64,000 bases of DNA from Antiquaquibacter oligotrophicus (GCF_020535405.1 NZ_CP085036.1:1364001-1428000); one strand, 5' to 3'; shown: positions 49,879 through 59,391, numbered from the stretch's first letter. Notes: generated from the letters alone by a model not told the origin. Program-made: numbers and translations.

Positions 49879-50094
49879 ATGAGACGTGACGAACTCGATG
49901 ACGGAGCCCTCGCGGGCATCGTGAGCGGCGACCAGGGCATCGATGACGACCTCGCCGCCGAAGAGCAGAGCGCCTTTGAGGCCGACGAGCTGGGCATCCC
50001 CGAGGAGGCGCAGCCCGACACGCAAGGCGAGGATCCGCTCGAAGCCGAACTCGGCGAGGACGGCCAAGGCGACCTCGCGCCCGAAGACCTCTAA
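49879..50094 (+). CDS. Small acidic protein 1
   Basis: A 71-aa strongly acidic protein, MRRDELDDGALAGIVSGDQG onward, with most of the remainder Glu, Asp, Gly, Ala and Pro and almost no aromatic residues. It is probably disordered. It begins 10 bp after the F420 oxidoreductase gene with GAGGAGA upstream of the ATG. No family is recognised. Confidence 0.6.
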   Translation: MRRDELDDGALAGIVSGDQGIDDDLAAEEQSAFEADELGIPEEAQPDTQGEDPLEAELGEDGQGDLAPEDL

Positions 50095-50116
50095 ATCCAC
50101 TAACGAAGGAGCAGAA

Positions 50117-50353
50117 ATGTCTATCCCCAACGGAATCCCCGACGACCGTCCCGCCCGCGAAGGTGTTGAGGAGCTGCCCGAGGCCGACTTCATCGAGCAA
50201 TCCCGCCCCGAGGTGGAGCAGGACCTCGACCCCGAAGCGCCGGCCGACACCGAGCCGCAGGGCGACATCGACACGTCGGAAGCGAACGAGGCCGACGTGC
50301 TCGAACAGCAGCGCGACGTCGACATCAACGATGACTACCGCAACGAGCTGTAG
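50117..50353 (+). CDS. Small acidic protein 2
   Basis: A 78-aa acidic protein (MSIPNGIPDDRPAREGVEEL, then many Glu, Asp and Gln, ending DINDDYRNEL). It has a clear AAGGAG site 6 nt before the ATG. It is 22 bp after small acidic protein 1. Only a few isolated residues are aromatic, and the composition suggests disorder. Confidence 0.6.
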   Translation: MSIPNGIPDDRPAREGVEELPEADFIEQSRPEVEQDLDPEAPADTEPQGDIDTSEANEADVLEQQRDVDINDDYRNEL

Positions 50354-50379
50354 CCGCAGCTAGTGAGAAGGAGAAGCAC

Positions 50380-50535
50380 ATGCCTACGGATGCAACGACC
50401 CCAGCCGACGAGCTGAAAGCTCCGGTGCCCGCGGCCGAGGCCAACCTGCCAGACTTCGGCGACGAGGAGCACCCCGAACCGCCGTCGGATGACCACCGCC
50501 CGTTCACCGACCACGACTTTGGGAGTACCTCGTGA
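50380..50535 (+). CDS. Small acidic protein 3
   Basis: A 51-aa protein, MPTDATTPADELKAPVPAAE, ending in an acidic, His-containing stretch. It has an AAGGAG site before the ATG and its stop overlaps the next GTG by 4 nt, so it is coupled to protein 4. No family is recognised. Confidence 0.55.
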   Translation: MPTDATTPADELKAPVPAAEANLPDFGDEEHPEPPSDDHRPFTDHDFGSTS

Positions 50536-50741
50536 CGATCCACAATGAGCAGCCGGACGACGAGCACCCCGAGAGCCTCCTGCGTCAGGGTCATGAGGAC
50601 CAGGGCGAGCCGCTCGAGATGGGTGTGCCCGGCGAGGAGGGCAAAACCGCCGACCCGGCGACGCCGGACGGCCAGCTCGACAGCCAGGACATGCCCACCA
50701 CCGATGGCGAGATGACCGACGGCGGCATGCGCCAGGCGTAG
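50532..50741 (+). CDS. Small acidic protein 4
   Basis: A 69-aa acidic protein beginning MTIHNEQPDDEHPESLLRQG and ending DGEMTDGGMRQA. The GTG start overlaps the previous stop. It is the last of four acidic proteins in a row. The composition again suggests an unstructured polypeptide. Confidence 0.6.
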   Translation: MTIHNEQPDDEHPESLLRQGHEDQGEPLEMGVPGEEGKTADPATPDGQLDSQDMPTTDGEMTDGGMRQA

Positions 50742-50760
50742 CGCGGCGGCGGCAGTACCT

Positions 50761-50803
50761 GCTGGTTGAGGAGCCGCGGCGCAGCCCGGCGTCTCGAAAC
50801 CAC
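50761..50803 (+). repeat. Palindromic repeat family 3, copy C
   Basis: The element GCTGGTTGAGGAGCCGCGGC...CCCGGCGTCTCGAAACCACGC corresponds to the copies at 18965-19003 and 19021-19061. The ends are conserved (TGGTTGAGGAGCC / GTCTCGAAACCA). It is located after the acidic protein cluster and may terminate that transcript. Confidence 0.75.
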
Positions 50804-50841
50804 GCCAACGCGCGGCGCACACCCCCGCGTACCCTGGACGC

Positions 50842-51930
50842 ATGCGCATCGCCTACTCGACCGGCTACTGGAGTGCGGGTCCGCCGAAGGACGCGCTCAA
50901 AGCAATCCGCACTGCCGAACGTCTCGGCTACGAGTCGGTCTGGACGAGCGAGGCCTACGGTTCCGACGCGTTCACCCCGCTCGCGTGGTGGGGTTCGCGT
51001 ACGAGCACCATCAAGCTCGGCACCGCGATCGCGCAACTCTCGGCGCGGCCCCCGGCAGCGGCGGCGATGGCGGCGATCACCCTCGACCACCTGTCGGGTG
51101 GCCGTTTCATCCTGGGTCTCGGGGCTTCCGGTCCGCAGGTCGTGGAGGGCTGGTACGGCCAGCCGTACCCGAAGCCGCTGGCGAGAACCCGCGAGTACAT
51201 CGGCATCGTGCGCGACGTTCTCGCGCGCGAGCATCCGGTGACCTCCGCCGGACCGCACTACCCGCTCCCCTACACGGGACCGGATGCCACGAACCTGGGC
51301 AAACCTCTCAAATCCACCGTTCACCCGCTCCGTGCCAACCTGCCGATCTACCTCGCGGCGGAGGGACCAAAGAACGTCGCACTGGCGGGTGAGATCGCGG
51401 ACGGGTGGATCCCGTTCCTGCTGTCGCGCAACGCCCTCGACGAGGCTCGCACCAACCTGGAGGCCGGGTTCGCGGTGCGCGCTGCCGAGCGCAGTCCGCG
51501 GGAGGACTTCGAGGTGATCCTCCCGATGCCGGTGGTGCCGCACCCCGACGTGGAGGCCGCGGCCGACATGGTGCGCCCGATGCTCGCTCTGTACATCGGC
51601 GGTATGGGGGCGAAGGGTGCGAACTTCCACCGCGACGTGATCGACCGGCTCGGGTACTCGGCGGAGAGCGACGTCATCCAGGAGTTGTATCTGGCCGGCA
51701 AGAAGCGTGAGGCGATCGCGGCGGTTCCCACGAAACTTGTCGAGGAGCTCGCCCTCGTCGGGCCGCCGGAGAAGATCCGCGACGAGTTGGCCGTGTGGGA
51801 GGAGAGTGTCGTGACGACGTTCCTCGTGCAGGGTCCGTCGTTCGCGCTGCGCACCATTCGCGACGTTGTGCAGGGTGGTTCGATCAGCCGCGCGAAGCTC
51901 GCGGCGCTCGCCCTCGCCTACAAGCGCTGA
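50842..51930 (+). CDS. LLM class F420-dependent oxidoreductase
   Basis: A 362-aa luciferase-like oxidoreductase of the MSMEG-type F420 group. It begins MRIAYSTGYWSAGPPKDALK and has WTSEAYGSDAFTPLAWWG, LDHLSGGRFILGLGASGPQV and LPIYLAAEGPKNVALAGEIA, matching F420-dependent oxidoreductases of actinobacteria. TACCCT 6 nt before the ATG suggests a leaderless start. The substrate is unknown. It is followed by an epoxide hydrolase gene after 59 bp. Confidence 0.9.
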   Translation: MRIAYSTGYWSAGPPKDALKAIRTAERLGYESVWTSEAYGSDAFTPLAWWGSRTSTIKLGTAIAQLSARPPAAAAMAAITLDHLSGGRFILGLGASGPQVVEGWYGQPYPKPLARTREYIGIVRDVLAREHPVTSAGPHYPLPYTGPDATNLGKPLKSTVHPLRANLPIYLAAEGPKNVALAGEIADGWIPFLLSRNALDEARTNLEAGFAVRAAERSPREDFEVILPMPVVPHPDVEAAADMVRPMLALYIGGMGAKGANFHRDVIDRLGYSAESDVIQELYLAGKKREAIAAVPTKLVEELALVGPPEKIRDELAVWEESVVTTFLVQGPSFALRTIRDVVQGGSISRAKLAALALAYKR

Positions 51931-51989
51931 GTCCAGCGTCCCGCGAGTGGCCGTGGGCCGCGTCGGCGGGCGGGGGTAGCGTCGCGGTC

Positions 51990-53120
51990 ATGACGCAACC
52001 GATACCTTTCGTCATCCACCACGATCCGGCCGCGATCGACGATCTGCGCGCGCGGCTGCGCAACACCCGCTGGCCCGATGACGGTTTCGGCTGGGAGTGG
52101 GGAACGGATGTCGGTTACCTCCGCGAGCTCGTCGAGTTCTGGGCCGACGGCTACGACTTCGCGGCGCGCGAGGCGCGCCTTGCCACGACACCGAGGTACC
52201 GCGTGGAGCTCGACGGCCTCGGCATCCACGCGATCCACGTTCCCGCGGCGCGCGGCAACGGCATCCCGCTGCTGTTGTGCCACGGCTGGCCGGATGGCAC
52301 GTGGCGCTACGAGAAAGTCATCGACCTGCTCACCAACCCCGACGAGGGGCCGGCGTTCGACGTCGTCATCCCGGATATGCCGGGGTTCGGGTATTCCGAC
52401 AAGCCGCGCGACGTGCTCGATTCGCGAGATGTGGCCGCCCTGTGGGTGCGACTCATGGCCGCGTTCGGGTACGAAAGGTTCACGGTCGCCGGCGGCGATA
52501 TCGGCAGCCACGTCAGTCGTGACCTGGGGCTCGAGCATCCGGAGAGACTCATCGCCATCCACCGCATGGATGCCGGCATCCCGCGGCATCCCGACCCGTC
52601 GCAGTTGACCGGGGACGAGCTCGCGCTGATCCAGGAGGCGCAGGCGTGGATCGTGTCGGAGGGTGTCTACGCGCAGCTCCACCGCACAAAACCGCAGACC
52701 CTCGCGGTTGGGCTGAGCGATTCACCCGCTGGCCTCGCGTCGTGGCTCGTAGAGAAGCTCCGTGCGTGGAGCGACTGCGGCGGCGATCTCGAATCGGTCT
52801 ACACGAAGAGCGAGATCCTCGACCTGCTGAGCACGTACTGGTTCACCAACACGATCGACTCGAGCATCCGGATGTATCGAACCAACGGCGCCATCGACCC
52901 CGAGTATCTCGTGCGTCACATCGACGTGCCGTCGGGGTTCTCGGTCTTCGCGGGCGAGATCATCAAACCCCCGCGAGCGTGGCTGGACCGGGTTGCAGAC
53001 GTCGTCAGTCATCGCGAGATCGATCGGGGTGGACACTTCGCACCCTATGAGGTGCCGGAGCTTTACGCTGCGGAGGTTCGCGACTTCTTTGCGCGATTCG
53101 ACGAGCACACCGAGGGTTAG
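51990..53120 (+). CDS. Epoxide hydrolase (EHN domain alpha/beta hydrolase)
   Basis: A 376-aa hydrolase of the epoxide hydrolase/EHN family. The N-terminal EHN region PFVIHHDPAAIDDLRARLRN leads into the alpha/beta core. The HGWPDGTWRYEKVI oxyanion-hole region is followed by VAGGDIGSHVSRDLGLEHPE, where the nucleophile is Asp in GGDIG, and the catalytic His lies in DRGGHFAPYEVP. It would open epoxides to diols. TAGCGT 7 nt before the ATG again suggests a leaderless transcript. It stands between an F420 oxidoreductase and an exporter. Confidence 0.9.
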   Translation: MTQPIPFVIHHDPAAIDDLRARLRNTRWPDDGFGWEWGTDVGYLRELVEFWADGYDFAAREARLATTPRYRVELDGLGIHAIHVPAARGNGIPLLLCHGWPDGTWRYEKVIDLLTNPDEGPAFDVVIPDMPGFGYSDKPRDVLDSRDVAALWVRLMAAFGYERFTVAGGDIGSHVSRDLGLEHPERLIAIHRMDAGIPRHPDPSQLTGDELALIQEAQAWIVSEGVYAQLHRTKPQTLAVGLSDSPAGLASWLVEKLRAWSDCGGDLESVYTKSEILDLLSTYWFTNTIDSSIRMYRTNGAIDPEYLVRHIDVPSGFSVFAGEIIKPPRAWLDRVADVVSHREIDRGGHFAPYEVPELYAAEVRDFFARFDEHTEG

Positions 53121-53129
53121 GCTGGCTGG

Positions 53130-53903
53130 GTGACCCGCCGCATCCTCGCCCTTATCGGAGTCGGCGTGCTGGGTGGTTTCCTCTCGGGCACGTTCGGCAT
53201 CGGCGGGGGCATCCTCATGGTGCCGTTGCTCATCTGGCTCATCAAGCTCGACCAGCGTCACGCCGCAGCCCTCTCCCTCGCGGCGGTGCTGCCGGCGGCG
53301 ATCGTCGGGGCTGTCACCTACGGTTTCGAGCTCCACGTCGACTACATCGCGGGCGCACTCGTCGCGGCGGGCGGTATCGTCGGCGCGCTCATCGGAACAC
53401 GCCTGCTGCGCAGACTCCCCCTGGGTTGGCTGCGCTGGATGTTTGTGGTGCTGCTGGTTCTCGTGGCGGTGCGCATGCTCATCGTCGTACCGGAGACGGA
53501 TGCATCCATCGACATCACCGTCTGGTCGGTCATCGCCCTCATCGGTCTCGGCCTTCTAGTCGGGATCGCCTCGGGTCTGTTCGGTATCGGCGGTGGCGTG
53601 ATCATCGTTCCGGCACTCGTCGGCCTCTTCGGGGTGAGCGAACTGATCGCCAAGGGCACGTCGCTGCTCGCGATGATCCCCACGTCGGTTACGGGAACGA
53701 TCTCGAACGCGCGCGCACGACTCGTGAGTCCACTCGACGGCTTCATCCTGGGTGTCGCCGCGGCCCTCGCCGCCTACCCCGGTGTCGTGGTCGCGCACCT
53801 CATGCCGACGTTGGTTTCGCACATCCTTTTCGCCGTGCTGGTGCTGTTCGCCGCGACGCAGCTCGCCATTCGCGCCTGGCGCATGCGCAAGCAGGAGAAC
53901 TAG
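53130..53903 (+). CDS. TauE/SafE family sulfite/anion exporter
   Basis: A 257-aa membrane protein of the TauE/SafE family with two repeated halves, each holding the conserved Gly-rich segment (GVLGGFLSGTFGIGGGILMV and GIASGLFGIGGGVIIVPALV). About eight helices are expected. Members export sulfite, sulfoacetate or other anions. The GTG at 53130 is 9 bp after the previous stop, with TAGGCT 6 nt before it. Convergent to zur. Confidence 0.85.
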   Translation: MTRRILALIGVGVLGGFLSGTFGIGGGILMVPLLIWLIKLDQRHAAALSLAAVLPAAIVGAVTYGFELHVDYIAGALVAAGGIVGALIGTRLLRRLPLGWLRWMFVVLLVLVAVRMLIVVPETDASIDITVWSVIALIGLGLLVGIASGLFGIGGGVIIVPALVGLFGVSELIAKGTSLLAMIPTSVTGTISNARARLVSPLDGFILGVAAALAAYPGVVVAHLMPTLVSHILFAVLVLFAATQLAIRAWRMRKQEN

Positions 53904-53911
53904 CTCGAGCG

Positions 53912-54304
53912 TTACGCCTTTTTCGAGCAGGACGCGCACAGCCCGAACACGTCGACGACGTGATTCGGCTCGGTGAAGCCGTGCTCGGCGGCAACCTGAC
54001 GTGCCCACTCCTCGACGGCATCCGCTTCGATCTCAACCGTCAGACCACAGTTGCGGCAAATGAGGTGATGGTGATGGGTGCCGGGGGTGCACGCCCGGTA
54101 CAGGCTCTCGCCCTCCTGCTGCAGCGAGTCGGCCTCTCCCTCACCGGCAAGGTCGGAGAGCGCGCGGTAGACGGTCGCGAGGCCGATGGATGATCCGCGT
54201 TCCCGGAGGGTGGAGTGCAGCGCCTGCGCGCTCACGAACGCTTCGGACTCCCCGAGGGCCTCGCGCACGGCTTCGCGCTGCCAGGTGTTGCGCTTGACGA
54301 CCAT
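53912..54304 (-). CDS. zur: Zinc uptake regulator Zur (Fur family)
   Basis: A 130-aa Fur-family repressor. It has the N-terminal winged helix (NTWQREAVREALGESEAFVS, then SIGLATVYRALSDLAGEGEA) and the metal-binding dimerisation domain with HHHHLICRNCG and CASC zinc-site motifs. The gene lies 8 bp downstream of znuB, so Zur is likely co-transcribed with the zinc transporter it represses. The size and Cys pairs fit Zur rather than FurA. Confidence 0.92.
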   Translation of the reverse strand: MVVKRNTWQREAVREALGESEAFVSAQALHSTLRERGSSIGLATVYRALSDLAGEGEADSLQQEGESLYRACTPGTHHHHLICRNCGLTVEIEADAVEEWARQVAAEHGFTEPNHVVDVFGLCASCSKKA

Positions 54305-54312
54305 GAACCCTC

Positions 54313-55170
54313 CTATCCGACGGCTTCCACTGTAGACGGCACCCGCGTGAGGGCTTTGCCCCGCCGCCAGCCGATGAGGCGGCACACGAGGTAGATCACA
54401 AACGAGATCGTTGTGATGAAGGGGCTGATCGGCAGGGAGCTTCCGATCGCGATGAGGATGCCGCCGACGGCCGAGACGAGCCCGAAGAGCATGCTCAACA
54501 CGGGAACCATGATCGGCGACGCCGACACTCGCAGGGCTGCCGCGGCCGGGGTGACGAGCAGCGCCAAGACGAGCAGTGCACCGATCACCTGAACGGACAC
54601 TGCGATCGTCAGCCCGAGGAGCAGCATGAACACGAGGCTCAACCAACGCGACGGAACACCGCGAGCAGCCGCGACCTCCGGGTCGAGACTGTCGAACGAG
54701 AGCGGACGCCACACGAGGAGCAAAACGATGAGCACGGCGACGGAGATACCGACGAGGGCGCCCAACTGATCGAAGTTGACCGAGATGATCTGGCCCGTGA
54801 GCAGCCCGAACTTGTTGCCGCTCCTACCCGGGTAGAGAGCCAGGAACAGGATGCCGAGTCCCAGCCCGAAGGGCATGAGCACACCGATGATGGAGTTGCG
54901 GTCACGGGCTCGCGCGCCGAGCACACCGATGATCGCCGCAGCGATGAGCGAACCGACGACGGAGCCGAGCACAACGTTGGCGCCGATGAGCAGCGCCCCG
55001 GCCGCGCCCGCGAACGAGAGCTCGCTGATGCCGTGAACGGCGAACGCCATGTCACGCTGCATCACGAAGACGCCGATGAGTCCACCGACGATACCGAGCA
55101 CGGCTCCCGCGAAGACGGATGCTTGAACGAGCGCGAGGATGTCGCCGTAGTTGCTGAAGTCGAAGTACAT
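54313..55170 (-). CDS. znuB: Zinc ABC transporter permease
   Basis: A 285-aa permease of the metal ABC-3 family with about eight helices, for example FAGAVLGIVGGLIGVFVMQR and the conserved AVHGISELSFAGAAGALLIG loop. It forms the membrane channel of the zinc uptake complex with the ATPase and binding protein encoded beside it. The ATG overlaps the znuC stop by one base (TGATG). Confidence 0.92.
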   Translation of the reverse strand: MYFDFSNYGDILALVQASVFAGAVLGIVGGLIGVFVMQRDMAFAVHGISELSFAGAAGALLIGANVVLGSVVGSLIAAAIIGVLGARARDRNSIIGVLMPFGLGLGILFLALYPGRSGNKFGLLTGQIISVNFDQLGALVGISVAVLIVLLLVWRPLSFDSLDPEVAAARGVPSRWLSLVFMLLLGLTIAVSVQVIGALLVLALLVTPAAAALRVSASPIMVPVLSMLFGLVSAVGGILIAIGSSLPISPFITTISFVIYLVCRLIGWRRGKALTRVPSTVEAVG

Positions 55171-55943
55171 CAGTGGTGCCCCGCCTCTGCCGCGCCCGCG
55201 ACGAACACACGCCCGCCCCGACGAAACACCTCGACGTCGGTGCCGTACAGCGAGCTCAGCACCTCGGAGCGCAACACCTCGTCTGGTGTACCGACGGTGA
55301 AGCGCCCCTGCGCGAGGTACAACACCCGGTCCACCATGCTGAGCACGGGATTGATGTCGTGGGTGACGAAAATCACCGCGGTCGAGGTCTGTGTGCGCTG
55401 CTGATCGAGAAGTTCTGCGACCCCGCGCTGGTGAGCGAGGTCGAGGCTCGTAAGCGGCTCGTCCGCGAGCAACAAGAGTGGGTCGGATGCCGTGGCCTGA
55501 GCAACCCGCAGGCGCTGCTGCTCTCCGCCCGAGAGTGCCCCCATCGGCTGGTCGGCGTAGGCGGTTGCCCCTACGGCGGCGATCGCGGCATCCGCTCGAC
55601 GGCGGTCGGTCGACGACGTGAAGGGCAGCCCGAACCGGTGCCCGTTGATGCCGAGCGTCACGAGGTCTCGCCCGCGTAGTGGCGTGCCGGGTGCGATGAG
55701 CCGCTGCTGCGGGATGTACCCGATGCGACGATCACCGCGGTGCACGGGCTGGCCGCCGAGCTCGATGGTGCCCGAGTCGAGCTTCTGCTGCCCGAGGATC
55801 GCGCGAAGGAGACTCGTCTTGCCGGAGCCGTTCGCACCGAGCACGGCGACGAACTCACCCGGCTGTACGTCGAGATCGAGGGAACGCCAGAGGGTGCGCT
55901 CGCCGAAGCTGAGCGCACCCTGACGGATGGTGAGGACGGTCAC
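55170..55943 (-). CDS. znuC: Zinc ABC transporter ATP-binding protein
   Basis: A 257-aa ATPase with Walker A GANGSGKTS, signature LSGGEQQRLRVAQA and Walker B LLLLADEPLTSLD. It energises zinc import. The GTG start at 55943 overlaps the znuA stop (TAGTG). The C terminus contains a His pair that could contact metal. Confidence 0.92.
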   Translation of the reverse strand: MTVLTIRQGALSFGERTLWRSLDLDVQPGEFVAVLGANGSGKTSLLRAILGQQKLDSGTIELGGQPVHRGDRRIGYIPQQRLIAPGTPLRGRDLVTLGINGHRFGLPFTSSTDRRRADAAIAAVGATAYADQPMGALSGGEQQRLRVAQATASDPLLLLADEPLTSLDLAHQRGVAELLDQQRTQTSTAVIFVTHDINPVLSMVDRVLYLAQGRFTVGTPDEVLRSEVLSSLYGTDVEVFRRGGRVFVAGAAEAGHH

Positions 55944-56917
55944 TAGGTCAGCTGGGTCCTGATCTCACCGAGGTTGTAGCGCTGCATCCACGTGATGTAG
56001 TCGAGGCCGCTCGGCAAGGTCTCGGTGAACGAGATGACCGGGATGTCGGCGGCATCCGCGGCCTCTTCCACGCGCTCGGTCTCGGGGCTCTCGGTCTGCT
56101 CGTTGTAGCCGAGCATCACCACCGAGCCCGAGGAAATGAGGTCGAGGGTCTCCTGGAGTGCGAGGGGTGGAACATCCGCCCCCTCCTCGATCGCCTCGGT
56201 GAAGTCCGGCGGCGTGAGGTTGACGAGACCGACCGCGTCGAGGAGGTAGCCGGGCACGGGTTCGGTCATCGCGGCACCCTTGCCGGCGAGGCTCTCGGCG
56301 AGGACGTCCGCCTCAGCCTGGAGTTCGTTGAGCTTGCCGATGAACGTGTCCGCGTTACTCGTGTACGTGGCTGCGTTGTCCGGGTCGATTTCCCCGAGTT
56401 CGTGCGCGATCTCGGTCGTGAGGTTCACCATGGCGGGGAACGAGTACCAGACGTGCTCGTTGAACCCCTCGATGTGGTCGTGGCCGTCGTCCTCGGCGTG
56501 CTCCTCCTCCGCGTGATCATCCTCGGTGTGGTCGTCATCCGCGTGATCGTCGCCGAGCAGGCCGGACAGCTCAACGGCATTGAGCACGGGTGCGGTGGTG
56601 TCGGAGCCGGAGATGAGCTGCTCCATGAAGGGGTCGTAGCCTCCTCCGTTGAGAATCACGAGGTCTGCCTCGGAGACGAGGAGTTGGTCTCGCGCGGACG
56701 CCTCGAAGCTGTGGGGGTCCTGGTCATCGCGGGAGATGATGTTCGACACCTCGATGAGGTCGCCACCGACGGCGGAAGCGATGTTGCCGTACACGTTGGT
56801 GGAGGCCACAACCGCGGGTCCGTCAGACTCGGGCGCGGCGTCGGGGGTCGGGCTTGCCGCGCATCCGGCGAGCGCGAGGGCGGTAACGGCGATGACGCCG
56901 AGGGGAAGTCTCTTCAT
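55943..56917 (-). CDS. znuA: Zinc ABC transporter substrate-binding lipoprotein
   Basis: A 324-aa cluster A-I binding protein. A lipobox (ALAGC) follows the signal peptide, so the mature protein is a membrane-anchored lipoprotein. The first lobe carries NVYGNIASAVGGDLIEVSNI, and the central loop of about 35 residues is rich in His, Asp and Glu, as in ZnuA, where it captures Zn. A conserved HVWYSFPAM segment follows. It is the first gene of the operon and has a candidate Zur site upstream. Confidence 0.93.
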   Translation of the reverse strand: MKRLPLGVIAVTALALAGCAASPTPDAAPESDGPAVVASTNVYGNIASAVGGDLIEVSNIISRDDQDPHSFEASARDQLLVSEADLVILNGGGYDPFMEQLISGSDTTAPVLNAVELSGLLGDDHADDDHTEDDHAEEEHAEDDGHDHIEGFNEHVWYSFPAMVNLTTEIAHELGEIDPDNAATYTSNADTFIGKLNELQAEADVLAESLAGKGAAMTEPVPGYLLDAVGLVNLTPPDFTEAIEEGADVPPLALQETLDLISSGSVVMLGYNEQTESPETERVEEAADAADIPVISFTETLPSGLDYITWMQRYNLGEIRTQLT

Positions 56918-56940
56918 GATGGCTTTCTAGCGCGAACGGT

Positions 56941-56958
56941 AATGAGATTCGTTATCAA
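56941..56958. promoter_or_regulatory. Candidate Zur operator upstream of znuA
   Basis: AATGAGATTCGTTATCAA lies 24 nt before the znuA start. On the minus strand it reads TGATAACGAATCTCATT, an imperfect palindrome resembling the TGATAAN(6)TTATCA-like sites bound by Zur/Fur proteins. It is the AT-rich part of the gap; the remaining 110 bp to the E2 gene holds GC-rich repeats and no gene. Confidence 0.45.
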
Positions 56959-57068
56959 CACCGTAACACAGCTCATTCACGCCGGCGACCTCCGGGGGGC
57001 GACCGCGCGCCGCAGGGGGCGGCGGCGCGCCAGATCTGTCGCTGCCGCAGGGGCGGCGCGCCGTCAGC

Positions 57069-58397
57069 TCAGTCCAGGAGGAGGGCGGGCTCTTCGAGCA
57101 CCGAGGCAACGTCGGCGACAAAACGGCTCACGACGTCGCCGTCCACCACACGGTGGTCGAAGCTGCCACCGAGGGTTGTGACGAACCGCGGCCGCACCTC
57201 GCCGTCGACAACCCACGGCTTCTGTTTGATCGTGCCGAGCACGAGGATGCCCACCTCGCCCGGGTTCAGGATCGGGGTACCCGTATCCATGCCAAACGAA
57301 CCAAGGTTCGTGATCGTGAACGTTCCGCCGGCCATATCCGCGGGCGACGACTTGCCGTCGCGTGCGGTGATGGTGAGCTGCTCGAGCGACTGAGCGAGTT
57401 CCTTGAGGGAGAGCTGGTGCGCGTCCTTGATGTTTGGCACAACGAGTCCGCGCGGGGTCGCCGCGGCGATACCGAGGTTCACGTAGTGATGGACCGTGAT
57501 CTCCTTGTCGGTGAACGTCGAGTTCACGGACGGGTTGCGGCGGATGGCCCAGATCGCGGCCTTCGCGGCGATGAGCAGCGGGGACACGCGGATGCCAGCG
57601 AAGTCGGGTGAGGACTTCAAGCGCTTCACGAATTCCATCGTGCGCGTGGCATCCACATCGACGAAGACACTCACGTGCGGTGCGGTGAACGCACTCTTGG
57701 CCATCGCGGTGGCGATCGCCTTACGCACACCCTTGACCGGGATGACCTCTTCGCGCTCGGCACCCCACTCGGGCGTCTCGATGTTGCGGAACACACTCGC
57801 CTGCGACGCGTGACGAATCACGTCGTCGCGGGTGATCTCGCCGACGAGTCCCGTGCCCGTGATCGTCGTGAGGTCGACACCGAGATCCTTGGCGAGCTTA
57901 CGAATCGGAGGCTTGGCGATGACGGCGGATGCCGCGGCCGCTGGCACACTCGCGGGCAGCGCTGCTGGTGGCACCGGGGCCGTCTGGCCTCCGCCACCTC
58001 GTTTTCTCCTCGAGGCACCGTGGCCACCGGAACCGTAGCCGACAAGCACCGCGGTCTTCTCCGCGGGTGCGTCCTCAGCCGGTGCGGGTGGTGCTGCGTG
58101 CGCGGCCGCCGCCTGGGCGACCTCGGTGGTGGCGGACGGTTCGCGCGGAACGGGCGGCGAGGCATCCCCGGACACGGTGATGATGGGGGTTCCGACCTCG
58201 ACGGTCTGGCCCTCTTCGACGAGCAGTGCGGAGACCGTTCCCGCGAAGGGTGACGGCAATTCGACGAGCGACTTGGCGGTCTCGATTTCGACGAGCACCT
58301 GGTTGACGGTCACCTCGTCGCCGGCCTTGACCTTCCACGCGACGATCTCCGCCTCTGTAAGGCCTTCCCCGACATCGGGCAGCAAGAACTCTGACAT
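57069..58397 (-). CDS. Dihydrolipoamide acyltransferase, E2 component of a 2-oxoacid dehydrogenase
   Basis: A 442-aa E2 protein. It has one lipoyl domain (lipoyl Lys42 in [11 protein letters not shown]), an Ala/Pro linker, a peripheral subunit-binding domain ([20 protein letters not shown]) and the catalytic domain with [10 protein letters not shown] (His415, Asp419). It transfers acyl groups from the E1-bound thiamine to CoA. Being grouped with E1-alpha/beta heteromer genes, it is more like the branched-chain 2-oxoacid or acetoin-type than actinobacterial AceE-type pyruvate dehydrogenase. The E3 gene is not here. Confidence 0.93.
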   Translation of the reverse strand: MSEFLLPDVGEGLTEAEIVAWKVKAGDEVTVNQVLVEIETAKSLVELPSPFAGTVSALLVEEGQTVEVGTPIITVSGDASPPVPREPSATTEVAQAAAAHAAPPAPAEDAPAEKTAVLVGYGSGGHGASRRKRGGGGQTAPVPPAALPASVPAAAASAVIAKPPIRKLAKDLGVDLTTITGTGLVGEITRDDVIRHASQASVFRNIETPEWGAEREEVIPVKGVRKAIATAMAKSAFTAPHVSVFVDVDATRTMEFVKRLKSSPDFAGIRVSPLLIAAKAAIWAIRRNPSVNSTFTDKEITVHHYVNLGIAAATPRGLVVPNIKDAHQLSLKELAQSLEQLTITARDGKSSPADMAGGTFTITNLGSFGMDTGTPILNPGEVGILVLGTIKQKPWVVDGEVRPRFVTTLGGSFDHRVVDGDVVSRFVADVASVLEEPALLLD

Positions 58398-58410
58398 TCG
58401 GTTCGCTCCT

Positions 58411-59391
58411 TTAGTAGGCCATGGCCCGGTCGACGGCTTCGAGCACACGGTCGACGTCGGGCAGGTAGACCGTTTCGAGCTTGGCGGGCGGGAAGGGCGT
58501 ATCGAAGCCGGCCACACGCAGCACGGGCGCCTCGAGGTTGTAGAAGCAGCGTTCGGCGATGGTGGCCGCGATCTCGGAACCGACCGAGACGAAGCCGGGT
58601 GCCTCCTGCGCGACGACGAGCCGCCCGGTCTTCTGCACGGATGCGATGAGCGGCGCGTAGTCGATGGGCGAGATGGAGCGGAGGTCGACGACCTCGACAC
58701 TCGTGCCTTCTTCTGCCGCGACATCCGCCGCCTGAAGGAGGAGCGAGACTGTCGGGCCGTACCCGACGACGGTGACCTCGCTGCCTTCGCGCACAACTCG
58801 GCTCGAATGGAGGGGGATGCCGGCGGACCCGAGGTCCACTTCACCCTTCGGCCAGTAGCGGCTCTTCGGCTCGAAGAACAGCACGGGATCGTTGGAGGCG
58901 ATGGCCTCCTGGATCATCCAGTACGCGTCGTGCGGGCTGCCGGGGCTCACCACCCGAAGGCCGGGGGTGTGTGCGAAGTACGCCTCCGGGCTTTCCTGGT
59001 GGTGCTCGACGGCACCGATGTGCCCGCCGTAGGGAACCCGGATCACGACGGGGAAGCTCTGGCTGCCCTCGTGACGGTAGGTGAGCTTCGCGAGCTGGGA
59101 GGTGATCTGGTCGAAGCCGGGGAAGATGAACCCGTCGAACTGGATCTCGCACACCGGGCGGTAGCCGCGCATGGCCATGCCGATGGCCGTACCGACGATG
59201 CCCGACTCCGCGAGAGGGGTGTCGAGCACGCGCTTGTCACCGAACTTCGCTTTGAGGCCCTCGGTCACACGGAACACGCCGCCGAGCTCACCGATGTCCT
59301 CCCCCATGAGGATGACGTGGGGGTCGTCGGCCATGGCCTTCTCGAGCCCGAGGTTCAGGGCCTTGGCCATGGTCAGAGTTTCGACGCTCAC
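58411..59391 (-). CDS. 2-oxoacid dehydrogenase E1 beta subunit
   Basis: A 326-aa E1-beta of the thiamine-diphosphate dependent type: [20 protein letters not shown] at the start, then [17 protein letters not shown] and [18 protein letters not shown], all characteristic. It forms a heterotetramer with E1-alpha and decarboxylates pyruvate or branched-chain 2-oxoacids. The start overlaps the E1-alpha stop by 4 nt. It is 13 bp from the E2 gene. Confidence 0.95.
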   Translation of the reverse strand: MSVETLTMAKALNLGLEKAMADDPHVILMGEDIGELGGVFRVTEGLKAKFGDKRVLDTPLAESGIVGTAIGMAMRGYRPVCEIQFDGFIFPGFDQITSQLAKLTYRHEGSQSFPVVIRVPYGGHIGAVEHHQESPEAYFAHTPGLRVVSPGSPHDAYWMIQEAIASNDPVLFFEPKSRYWPKGEVDLGSAGIPLHSSRVVREGSEVTVVGYGPTVSLLLQAADVAAEEGTSVEVVDLRSISPIDYAPLIASVQKTGRLVVAQEAPGFVSVGSEIAATIAERCFYNLEAPVLRVAGFDTPFPPAKLETVYLPDVDRVLEAVDRAMAY

